A stretch of 64,000 bases of DNA, taken from assembly GCA_022360095.1 (NCBI GenBank), contig JAKSDK010001806.1, forward strand, positions 124,001-188,000, in the 5' to 3' direction. Shown here one piece after another: positions 26,489-34,176 of this stretch; positions within the stretch are counted from its first letter, which is position 1, and every line of letters starts with the position of its first letter. The stretch comes from Phycisphaerales bacterium. Its GTDB lineage: Bacteria; Planctomycetota; Phycisphaerae; UBA1845; UTPLA1. The translations under genes were made by a program, and so were the position numbers. A model generated the notes under the pieces. It was not told where the DNA came from. It ran no database searches and was given only the letters and a program-made list of their open reading frames with translations.

Positions 26489-27478
26489 ATGGATCTATCG
26501 ACGACCTATATGGGGCTCAAGTTGAAGAATCCGCTTATGCCCTCCGCGAGTCCGTTGACGAGCGATATCAGCATGATTCGCCGTTTGGAGGACGAGGGAG
26601 CCTCATCGCTTGTGCTTTATTCTCTATTCGAGGAGCAGATTGCACACGACGCGGCCGAACTCGATCACCATCTCACGCACGGTTCGGAGAGTTATACCGA
26701 AGCGCTGTCCTATTTTCCGGAGGCGACCGGACTCGTGTTAGGGCCCGAGGAATACTTGGCGCACATTGAGAAAGCCAAGCGAGCGGTGGACATTCCCGTG
26801 ATCGCCAGCCTGAACGGTGCGTCAGTTGGCGGATGGACCGAATACGCACGAAAAATTGAGCAGGCCGGTGCCGACGCGCTTGAGCTGAATGTTTATTACA
26901 TCGCGACGGACCCGACCATCTCGGGGGCCGAAGTCGAGGCGCGCTATCTGGGCATTCTCAGCGCCATCAAGTCTGCCGTGAATCTACCGGTCGCCGTCAA
27001 GCTGGGGCCCTATTTCAGCTCAATGGCCTGGATGGCCCAGCGACTGGATGAGGCGGGGGCCAATGCTCTGGTGCTGTTTAACCGTTTCTACCAGCCTGAC
27101 ATCGACCTCGACGAGCTCGAGGTTGTTCCGAACCTGATCCTGTCGAGCACACCGGAGATGAGGCTCCCGCTACGGTGGGTCGCGATTCTGCATGGCAGGC
27201 TGAAGGCGAGTCTGGCTGCGACGACCGGCATCCACAGCGCAAGTGACGTCTTGAAAATCGTGATGGCCGGCGCGGATGTGGCACAGCTCTGTTCCGTTTT
27301 GCTCAAGCGAGGTCCGGGAGAAATCTCGGTCATCCTCAGGGAAGTGCAGATGTGGATGGAGGAGAAGGAGTACGAATCCATTAACCAGATGAAGGGCAGC
27401 ATGAGCCAGAAGTCGTGCCCTGATCCGGCTTCATTCGAACGGGCGAATTACATGAGCGCCTTGCATAACTATGTGTGA
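26489..27478 (+). CDS. dihydroorotate-dehydrogenase-like flavoprotein
   Basis: A 329-residue TIM-barrel protein related to dihydroorotate dehydrogenase / PreA: MDLSTTYMGLKLKNPLMPSASPLT at the N-terminus, IPVIASLNGASVGGWTEYAR, ALELNVYYIATD, LPVAVKLGPYFSS, and FMN-phosphate region TTGIHSASDVLKIVMAGADVAQLCSVLL. The barrel lacks the typical N-S-P-G/orotate contacts that I would expect of true PyrD, and a member of this family next to pyruvate:ferredoxin oxidoreductase is a known arrangement in several phyla. Function undetermined. ATG 26489 lies 20 bases after the nifJ stop. A longer reading overlaps the nifJ tail and is less likely. Confidence 0.85.
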   Translation: MDLSTTYMGLKLKNPLMPSASPLTSDISMIRRLEDEGASSLVLYSLFEEQIAHDAAELDHHLTHGSESYTEALSYFPEATGLVLGPEEYLAHIEKAKRAVDIPVIASLNGASVGGWTEYARKIEQAGADALELNVYYIATDPTISGAEVEARYLGILSAIKSAVNLPVAVKLGPYFSSMAWMAQRLDEAGANALVLFNRFYQPDIDLDELEVVPNLILSSTPEMRLPLRWVAILHGRLKASLAATTGIHSASDVLKIVMAGADVAQLCSVLLKRGPGEISVILREVQMWMEEKEYESINQMKGSMSQKSCPDPASFERANYMSALHNYV

Positions 27479-27492
27479 TGGCACAAGAATTG

Positions 27493-27510
27493 CTCCACTT
27501 CTTCGTGGAG
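27493..27510 (+). promoter_or_regulatory. hairpin burying the ribosome site of the AAK_26-like gene
   Basis: A perfect 6-bp stem, CTCCAC with GTGGAG, and a TTCTTC loop end 7 bases before the ATG at 27518. The Shine-Dalgarno GGAGG (27507-27511) is inside the 3' strand of the stem. It may reduce or condition translation of the gene. Effect inferred only. Confidence 0.45.
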
Positions 27511-27517
27511 GTGCCCC

Positions 27518-28231
27518 ATGTCAGCTAAACTTTCCACGAATCGCGAACTCGGCCACCTTATCGAGAAGCAGATGCGAAATTGGGAGATTGCCCGTTCGCA
27601 GAGGACGGAGCATTCCGCTCGACCGGCCAGGCAGGAAGTTGAACACTTCATATCCATATCGCGAGCGGTGGGTCTTCCCGGAAATGAGATCGCGAGCCTG
27701 CTGCACGATCGTCTTGGATGGCCTGTCTTCGATCGTGAGATCCTCCACACGATGGCCGGAGACGATACGTATCGTGAACGGATTTACGGCGAGCTCGATG
27801 AACATGATGAGGGCTGGCTCCAGGAATTCACGCGATCCCTGACACAGGGCCGATTCATCAGCCGTGAGGAGTATTTTCGCAGCTTGATGGAGACGGTCGT
27901 TGCCTTGGCGCGCCAGGGGCACGTCATCTTCCTCGGACGTGCAACGGACATGATCCTTCCGAAGGATATCGGCCTTCGGGTTCGACTGACGGCCTCTCGT
28001 GACTACTGTGTCCATCGATTTGCAGAGCAGAATCACTTGCATTACGAGGCAGCCGTTCGACAAATTGAAGAGATCGAGCACGAACGAGCGAGGTTTTTAC
28101 GATCGCATTTTCACGTGGAGGCGAGTGAGCAGACGCGACATGATCTGATCATCAATTTCGAGCGATTCAATCGCGAACAAACGGCCGACATGATCATGTC
28201 CGCTTTGAAGATACGAGGGATTGTGACCTGA
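27518..28231 (+). CDS. cytidylate-kinase-like (AAK_26 family) protein
   Basis: A 237-residue protein with the AAK_26 layout: FISISRAVGLPGNEIASLLHDRLGWPVFDREILH near residue 44, then GHVIFLGRATDMIL, GLRVRLTASRDYCVHRFAEQ, and a helical C-terminus ending in HDLIINFERFNREQTADMIMSAL. The usual P-loop (SGG-R/K-E type) is replaced by GLPGNEIA, so kinase activity is uncertain. Members are usually called cytidylate kinase-like but have no proven substrate. The gene belongs to the hydrogenase-pyruvate oxidoreductase block, 39 bases after the flavoprotein gene. Confidence 0.8.
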   Translation: MSAKLSTNRELGHLIEKQMRNWEIARSQRTEHSARPARQEVEHFISISRAVGLPGNEIASLLHDRLGWPVFDREILHTMAGDDTYRERIYGELDEHDEGWLQEFTRSLTQGRFISREEYFRSLMETVVALARQGHVIFLGRATDMILPKDIGLRVRLTASRDYCVHRFAEQNHLHYEAAVRQIEEIEHERARFLRSHFHVEASEQTRHDLIINFERFNREQTADMIMSALKIRGIVT

Positions 28232-28289
28232 GAAGTCTTCCACTTCCGCAGACCGGATTTCGCCGGTCTCATCGGCAAGGCGGTGCGAG

Positions 28290-29009
28290 ATGCGCAGGAG
28301 TTCATTGAATTTTGTCATCGATTTCGCGACGCTACTAATCATGCTCGGCATGATCTCCACGGGTATCCTGATAAAATATGCGCTGCCGCCGAGGACAGGT
28401 GACCGCCTGGCCATTTGGGGGATGGGGCGTCACGATTGGGGAGACATTCATTTCTGGTTGTCCCTCGGGCTTCTCGCGTTGTTGCTTTTGCACGTCGCCT
28501 TGCATTGGTCGTGGGTGTGCACTGTTGCGCAGAAGATGTTTTCGCACACGAACGGGGCGCCGAAGCCCGTCCGGCGATGGCGACGAGATTTGTACGGCAT
28601 TCTTACTCTGGCTGCGTTCGCGGCATTGATTGGTGGATTCCAGTGGATCGCGGTGGCGAACATTCGTGAGGCCACGAAAGGAGAGGGCGAGCGACATTCT
28701 CGTGAGTACAGGCGACAAGCGTCCCGCGAAGGGGCCACTTTTGGATCGACACCACGGAGGTTGCGGTCAGCGGACGCCGCGCGAATTAATGGCGCCATGA
28801 CGCTGGACGAGTTTGTTCGTACGTCCGGAATGTCGGCCGACCGGGTCAGGGAGAGACTTCACCTGCCTGATGACGTTTCAGCGGATGCCCGTCTTGGGAA
28901 GTTGCGGAAAGTCTACGGCTTTCGAATGTCGGATGTGCGCGACCTTATTAGAGAATCGAATCCGGGCTTCATGAAACCTGCCGAAACCGATACGGGCGAT
29001 CCGCAATGA
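28290..29009 (+). CDS. DUF4405 (cytochrome b-like) membrane protein with C-terminal helical domain
   Basis: A 239-residue protein. Three or four membrane helices lie in the first half (LNFVIDFATLLIMLGMIST, IHFWLSLGLLALLLLHVALHW, LYGILTLAAFAALIGGFQWI). His residues at both ends of the second helix (HFWL, HVALHW) suggest heme b or quinone contact, as proposed for DUF4405. The soluble C-terminal part (about 165-225) has the pattern T-L-D-E-F ... L-H-L-P-D-D ... R-L-G-K-L-x-x-x-Y-G-F-x-M-x-D-V-R. I know this element from other redox membrane proteins but have no function for it. It closes the 11-gene co-directional block and faces the Cys-rich protein gene. Confidence 0.78.
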   Translation: MRRSSLNFVIDFATLLIMLGMISTGILIKYALPPRTGDRLAIWGMGRHDWGDIHFWLSLGLLALLLLHVALHWSWVCTVAQKMFSHTNGAPKPVRRWRRDLYGILTLAAFAALIGGFQWIAVANIREATKGEGERHSREYRRQASREGATFGSTPRRLRSADAARINGAMTLDEFVRTSGMSADRVRERLHLPDDVSADARLGKLRKVYGFRMSDVRDLIRESNPGFMKPAETDTGDPQ

Positions 29010-29032
29010 CCGGTTCGTCGCGTGTACCGGGC

Positions 29033-29362
29033 TTAGCGCGCCAGCTCGTCCTCGATCACTTCAACGATGAGTGGAAAGTAGGTGTCGAGCCCGCAATCCA
29101 CATTGTTTCGACAGGGACACGATCCATGCTCATCTTCAAAATGACAGGCCGCACACACCCGGCTTCGAAGCGCGTCGACATAAGGATCGATTCGCCTCGA
29201 GTGCGTATGGCGGACGACATCCACAACCTCGGCGAGGTTTTCAAACAATGAACAGGGTCGATTCTTCGGTAGGCTGCACGTGCCGGCGCCGGTGAAGCGA
29301 ACACAACTTGGACAAATTCGCTCGCGGAGTCTTTTGTCAATCTGCAAGAGGTCGATTGGCAT
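29033..29362 (-). CDS. small cysteine-rich protein
   Basis: About 109 residues with ten cysteines: ICPSC, GTCS, RPCS, VCAACHFEDEHGSCPC and DCGLD. The pattern of two CxxC pairs plus singles suggests two metal sites (zinc or Fe-S). No membrane segment is present. ATG 29362 follows AAGGGGG. The gene is convergent with the DUF4405 gene, only 23 bases apart. I do not recognise a named family. Its position beside redox genes makes an Fe-S or zinc protein of that module possible. Confidence 0.7.
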   Translation of the reverse strand: MPIDLLQIDKRLRERICPSCVRFTGAGTCSLPKNRPCSLFENLAEVVDVVRHTHSRRIDPYVDALRSRVCAACHFEDEHGSCPCRNNVDCGLDTYFPLIVEVIEDELAR

Positions 29363-29567
29363 GTCACACCCCCTTCGTCCAGGCGAACAAGGTGGCAAGA
29401 ATGATGCCAGCATTGGATTTGTGAGACACGATTGTCCTCAAAGCGCCTCAATTGTGGATTTCCTCACAGCATCGTGGAGGATTCCGCAGTGGCACCTTTC
29501 TTTCACAAAGAATCCTCAGCTGTTAGGCTCGCAATCATGAATGTGTGAGGCGACTGGAATCTAAACG

Positions 29568-31001
29568 ATGCCATCCAACCTGCGTATTAAATTCAGGCGA
29601 CAGCGGATGCTGATCGATTTGAGTTGGGCGACGGCCCTAAAGTCGCTTGCTTGTATGGCCTTGACGCTGGCGGCAGCTTTTGTGCCCATTCCCGGGCTTG
29701 AGAATTCCGGTCCTCGAATCTGTTTTGTTATTTTTGTGACTGCGGCGGTCTTGTGGGTCACGGAACTGATTCCCGCTTACGCGACCTCCATTATGGTGAT
29801 TGTCCTTTGTGTGTATCTACTCGGTCGACCTGAAGGTCCGCTCAACCTGCAGCGAAGTGGCGAGCAAAGCTGGGAAATGTTCCTCAATCCGATCGCCAGT
29901 CCGGTTCTGGCTCTCTTTTTCGGCAGTTTCATCCTCGCGATCGGAGCGACGAAGCACGGCTTCGATGTACGTCTGGCCCGCGCGTTTATCACGCCCTTTG
30001 GCAAACGGCCGAAAATGCTGTTAATGGGGGTGATCGGGACCACGGCGCTCTTTTCGATGTTCATGTCAAACACAGCCACCACGGCAATGATGATCGCCAT
30101 TGCCGGTCCGCTGTTTCAGCAACTCGGCGGCGGGCGCGACGGGCTCAAGAAAATGCTCGTGCTGGCCATTCCGTTCTCGGCCAGCATCGGTGGATTGGGT
30201 ACAATCATCGGAACCCCTCCTAATGCAGTTGCGGCGAGTGTGCTTCACCATCTCGGAAGTCAGTATGAAGTCACTTTTCTCAAATGGATGATGATCGGCG
30301 TGCCTGTCGTCATCGTTCTGCTATTTGCGCTTTGGGTGATTCTGTTGCTTGTCTTTCGGCCCAGACCGGAACCCGTGGAGATCCAGTTTCCCGAGTTGCT
30401 CGAAGTTACGCCGGAACTCGCCACGGTTGTGCTCACATTCACCGTCACGATTCTGATGTGGCTGACCCAGCCGTTGCACGATATTCCATCGGCCGTCGTC
30501 GCTCTGTTGCCGATCGCCGTCTTCAGCGCATTTGGCATCATCGACGCAGGCGATCTCAAACGCCTCGACTGGGATATTCTGATTCTGGTCGCCGGCGGCC
30601 TGACGTTAGGCGTCGCGATGTCGGCTTCCGGCCTTTCCGAAATCATCGTTCGTCGAATTCCGTTTGAAACGCTGCCGAGACTTCTGATCATCACTTCAAT
30701 CATGATTGTCGGGCTGATTCTCTCGAACTTTATGAGCAATGCTGCCGCGAGCAATTTGATCATTCCCATTGTTTGTTCGATCTCCGCACTTGAAACCCGC
30801 CTTGGAGCCTTGGCGGTGGCTTTCGCATGTTCTCTTGCCATGAGCCTGCCGATCAGCACGCCTCCAAACGCGATCGCATTTGCCACGCGTGCCGTCACGA
30901 CACAGGAAATGGCGAAGTACGGAACGCTCGTCTCCGTCATCGGTTTGATCGTGCTCCTGACGGTTTTTTTCACACTCGGCGATGTCATCAGCGCGTTTTG
31001 A
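29568..31001 (+). CDS. SLC13/DASS family sodium-dependent anion permease
   Basis: A 477-residue membrane protein with about twelve hydrophobic segments. It has the two SNT-type motifs of the divalent anion:Na+ symporter family: FMSNTATTAMMIAIAGP near residue 165 and FMSNAAASNLIIPI near 385. It also has GTIIGTPPNAVAASVL and ISTPPNAIAFATR. It would import a dicarboxylate, sulfate or phosphate with Na+; the substrate cannot be told from sequence by eye. Start ATG 29568 gives a normal length. The closest neighbours (threonine-synthase-like gene downstream) give no hint. Confidence 0.9.
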   Translation: MPSNLRIKFRRQRMLIDLSWATALKSLACMALTLAAAFVPIPGLENSGPRICFVIFVTAAVLWVTELIPAYATSIMVIVLCVYLLGRPEGPLNLQRSGEQSWEMFLNPIASPVLALFFGSFILAIGATKHGFDVRLARAFITPFGKRPKMLLMGVIGTTALFSMFMSNTATTAMMIAIAGPLFQQLGGGRDGLKKMLVLAIPFSASIGGLGTIIGTPPNAVAASVLHHLGSQYEVTFLKWMMIGVPVVIVLLFALWVILLLVFRPRPEPVEIQFPELLEVTPELATVVLTFTVTILMWLTQPLHDIPSAVVALLPIAVFSAFGIIDAGDLKRLDWDILILVAGGLTLGVAMSASGLSEIIVRRIPFETLPRLLIITSIMIVGLILSNFMSNAAASNLIIPIVCSISALETRLGALAVAFACSLAMSLPISTPPNAIAFATRAVTTQEMAKYGTLVSVIGLIVLLTVFFTLGDVISAF

Positions 31002-31064
31002 CGAGCCGGCCGGGACCCTGCCGTTTTCGCCACCTTCAAGATTTATGATAAGATTCTTTGCCCA

Positions 31065-32282
31065 ATGGGCAATTTCGTTTGCCATCTTGAAGCCGCGATT
31101 GACGGGACGGTGCTTCCTGCCGATTGCATACAGACCATGCACCGCGAACGGCCTCTTTGGGTACGGTACGACCTAGCCAAAGTTGGAGAGGCCGTTCATC
31201 CGACCGACTTCGCAGGTCGGCCGAAGGTGCTTTGGCGCTATCAGGAGCTGCTGCCGGTTCCCGATCAGGATGCCGTCGTCAGTCTTGGTGAGGGTATGAC
31301 GCCGCTTTTGGCCGCTCGAAAGCTCGGCGAGGCGTTGGGGCTCGCCGAGTTCTGGATCAAGGACGAATCGACGCTGCCGACAGGGTCGTTTAAAAGTCGC
31401 GGCATGGCGATGGCGGTCAGCATGGCGAAGCACTTCGGACTGACGCGATTGGCGGCGCCGACCGCGGGCAACGCAGGGGGCGCGCTCGCGGCGTACGGGG
31501 CACGCGCGGGGATGGAGGTCTACATCTTCATGCCCGTCGACACACCAGGGACCATTCAGCGTGAGTGTGTGGAGGCTGGAGCGAAGGTTTATCTGGTTGA
31601 CGGCCTTATTACAGACTGTGGTCGTATTGTTCGTGAGGGCCGTGATACGATGGGTTGGTTCGACATGGCGACACTCAAGGAGCCCTATCGCATCGAGGGA
31701 AAGAAGACGATGGGGCTTGAATTGGCCGAGCAACTCGGTTGGCGACTGCCGGACGTCATTTTGTATCCTACCGGTGGCGGTACGGGTTTGATTGGTATGT
31801 GGAAGGCGTTCAATGAGCTTCGCGAACTGGGATGGCTGCAAAGAGGAACGATGCCACGAATGATCTCGGTTCAGAGTGACGGTTGTGCGCCGATCGCGAG
31901 GGCATTCGAGGCCGGTGAGCGATTCGCCGAACCTTGGGAGTCGCCCAATACAAAGGCCTGGGGGATTCGCGTGCCCGGGGCAGTGGGCGACTTCATGATT
32001 CTCGATGCGGTTCGCGAATCGGAGGGATTGGCTGTCGCCGTCCCTGATGACGAGATCGAGCCTGTGATGAACGAAGCGAGTGAGATGGAAGGCATTTCGA
32101 TTTGTCCGGAGACGGCGGCATGCATCGTAGCGGCACGTCGTTTGTTAGAAGACGGGCGGTTGAGTGCGGACGAACGAGTCGTTTTGTTCAACACCGCGTC
32201 GGCGTTGAAATATGCCGAGGCCGAACCGCTTGATCTGCCGTGTCTTCCCGCCGACGCAAAGATGGGGGACTTTCCGTTGTAG
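31065..32282 (+). CDS. thrC: threonine synthase-like PLP enzyme
   Basis: A 405-residue fold-type II PLP enzyme. The PLP lysine is in LPTGSFKSRGMAMAV near residue 108. The phosphate loop is PTGGGTGLIGMWKAF near 225. TAGNAGGALAAYGARAG and ISVQSDGCAPIARAFE are typical of threonine synthases. The N-terminus (FVCHLEAAIDG ... RPLWVRYDL) looks like the degenerate remains of the zinc-ribbon region common in this group. It would convert O-phosphohomoserine to threonine, although a serine/threonine dehydratase-like activity cannot be excluded. Start ATG 31065 lacks a clear ribosome site. It lies 63 bases after the permease gene, same strand. Confidence 0.88.
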   Translation: MGNFVCHLEAAIDGTVLPADCIQTMHRERPLWVRYDLAKVGEAVHPTDFAGRPKVLWRYQELLPVPDQDAVVSLGEGMTPLLAARKLGEALGLAEFWIKDESTLPTGSFKSRGMAMAVSMAKHFGLTRLAAPTAGNAGGALAAYGARAGMEVYIFMPVDTPGTIQRECVEAGAKVYLVDGLITDCGRIVREGRDTMGWFDMATLKEPYRIEGKKTMGLELAEQLGWRLPDVILYPTGGGTGLIGMWKAFNELRELGWLQRGTMPRMISVQSDGCAPIARAFEAGERFAEPWESPNTKAWGIRVPGAVGDFMILDAVRESEGLAVAVPDDEIEPVMNEASEMEGISICPETAACIVAARRLLEDGRLSADERVVLFNTASALKYAEAEPLDLPCLPADAKMGDFPL

Positions 32283-32291
32283 CAGCTTTCG

Positions 32292-34022
32292 CTAATATCC
32301 GGCCGCGTGGCCGTCTTTGCGGGATTCCGACGCGCCGATGTAAACGTCGTTTTCGGCGTCGTACCCGATGGCCTGATATCCTCCGAAAGGTCCTGACATG
32401 AAGCGAATGCGATGTCCTTTTCGTGAAAGGACGCGGCGGGTTTCGGCGGCAATGCCTGATTCCAGAGCCACCGTGCCGCCGTTGTTCATGATCTTGCCCG
32501 TCGGCTCTGAGGAGCCCGTGTGATACCATCGTGCGGCATCACCGGCTTCCTGCAGGTTCATGCCGTAATCGATGATGTTGCACACAATTTGAACATGTCC
32601 CTGCGGTTGCATGTCGCCCCCCATGACGCCGAAGCTGAGAAACGGTTTTCCGTCTTTGGTGACGAACGCAGGGATGATGGTGTGGAACGGTCGCTTGTGT
32701 GGTTCATAAACATTGGCGTGCCCTTCCTCCAGCGAGAATAACTCGCCACGATCCTGAAGGCAGAAACCGAGACCGTCCGGGCAAAGGCCGGAGCCGAATC
32801 CGCGATAGTTGCTCTGTATCAGCGACACCATGTTTCGATCTTTGTCTGCTACGGTCAGATAGATCGTATCGCCTTCGCGCAATTTCGCATCCGCTTCCGC
32901 GACCTTGAAGTCACCGGACGCGTATCGGCGTGCAGCACGATCGGGCTTGATGAGCTTTCTTCTGTCGGCGGCATACGTCTTTGAAATAAGACGTTCGACC
33001 GGTACGCGCGCGAAATCCATGTCAGCATAGAAACGGGCACGGTCTTCATACGCGAGCTTTTTCGCTTCAATCATATGGTGCAGTGCGTCGGCGCTGTTCT
33101 GGCCCATCGCACGCAGGTCAAACCCTTCGAGCAGATTAAGCATCTGTAGCGCGGCAATACCCTGGCCGTTGGGCGGAAGTTCCCAGACGTCGTAGCCGCG
33201 GTAATTCGTCGAGACAGGATCAACCCACGTCGAGGTGTGTTTCTCGAAATCGCGCTTTCGTAAAAAGCAACCGGTGCGCCGAAAGAACGTATCCATGATG
33301 TCGGCCAACTTACCTTTGTAAAAGACGTCTCGGCCGTTCTTGGCGATTTGCTCCAGGGTGGCAGCGAGCGCGGGATTGCGAAAAAGCTCACCTTTTTTCG
33401 GCGCCCGCCCATCGGGCAGGAACGTCTGGGCGAAACCCGGATACTCTTTCAATCGGGCGCCACCGATCGACCAGTAATAGGCGATCAGTTCGGAAAGTGG
33501 AAACCCTTCACGAGCATAATGTATCGCAGGGGCGAGGACATTTTCCATGGGAAGTTTGCCGAACCGTCCGTGTAACTCAAACCAGCCGTCGACACATCCG
33601 GGGACGCTGACCGGGAGAGGACCGTGGCTTGGGATTTTTTCGAGTCCCTGCTCGAGGAAATGGTTGAGGCTCAAGCCGTAGGGAGAACGGCCGCTGGCGT
33701 TCAAGCCATAGAGCTTTTTCGTTTTGGCGTCCCAGACGATCGCAAACAGGTCGCCCCCGATACCGTTGCCAGTCGGTTCCATGAGGCCGAGCGCGGCATT
33801 GGCCGCAATCGCAGCGTCGACCGCGGTCCCACCCTGTTTCAGGATGTCGAGTGCAATCTGTGTGGCCAAGGGTTGACTCGTCGCGGCCATCCCGTGCTTG
33901 GCAATGACTTCCGATCGTGTGGCGAATGAACGGCCGGTGACGCGGTCACCACCCGATACGGTCGCCGGCAACAAAGCGACTGTGAAAACAAAGGCGAGTC
34001 CAATCCAGCAAGGCAGCGACAT
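32292..34022 (-). CDS. ggt: gamma-glutamyltransferase (glutathione hydrolase family)
   Basis: About 576 residues from ATG 34022, which opens a signal peptide (MSLPCWIGLAFVFTVALLPATVSG). The family N-terminus follows: HGMAATSQPLATQIALDILKQGGTAVDAAIAANAALG. Residue order and motifs match gamma-glutamyltransferases: GIGGDLFAIVWD, GRSP, PVSVPGCVDGW. The autocleavage site precedes the catalytic Thr in REGDTIYLTVADKD, where the usual T-T-H is D-T-I-Y-L-T. Downstream are QSNYRGFGSG and FGVMGGDMQPQGHVQ. A periplasmic Ntn-hydrolase is expected. The gene is convergent with the threonine synthase gene, 9 bases apart. An earlier ATG at 34106 adds a basic stretch and is less likely. Confidence 0.9.
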   Translation of the reverse strand: MSLPCWIGLAFVFTVALLPATVSGGDRVTGRSFATRSEVIAKHGMAATSQPLATQIALDILKQGGTAVDAAIAANAALGLMEPTGNGIGGDLFAIVWDAKTKKLYGLNASGRSPYGLSLNHFLEQGLEKIPSHGPLPVSVPGCVDGWFELHGRFGKLPMENVLAPAIHYAREGFPLSELIAYYWSIGGARLKEYPGFAQTFLPDGRAPKKGELFRNPALAATLEQIAKNGRDVFYKGKLADIMDTFFRRTGCFLRKRDFEKHTSTWVDPVSTNYRGYDVWELPPNGQGIAALQMLNLLEGFDLRAMGQNSADALHHMIEAKKLAYEDRARFYADMDFARVPVERLISKTYAADRRKLIKPDRAARRYASGDFKVAEADAKLREGDTIYLTVADKDRNMVSLIQSNYRGFGSGLCPDGLGFCLQDRGELFSLEEGHANVYEPHKRPFHTIIPAFVTKDGKPFLSFGVMGGDMQPQGHVQIVCNIIDYGMNLQEAGDAARWYHTGSSEPTGKIMNNGGTVALESGIAAETRRVLSRKGHRIRFMSGPFGGYQAIGYDAENDVYIGASESRKDGHAAGY

Positions 34023-34176
34023 GGATCCGATTCTAACCGTCGATTGGGTGAGATTCCAACGCTGCGCTTCTCGGAGAAGGAAAAGCGCCGGATGAAATGA
34101 AATCACCGGACAGGTCTCCCCCGGGGGTTTGCGGTCACGTGCGGAACTTGCAGGTTTCGCATTTCGAATCCGCTTG

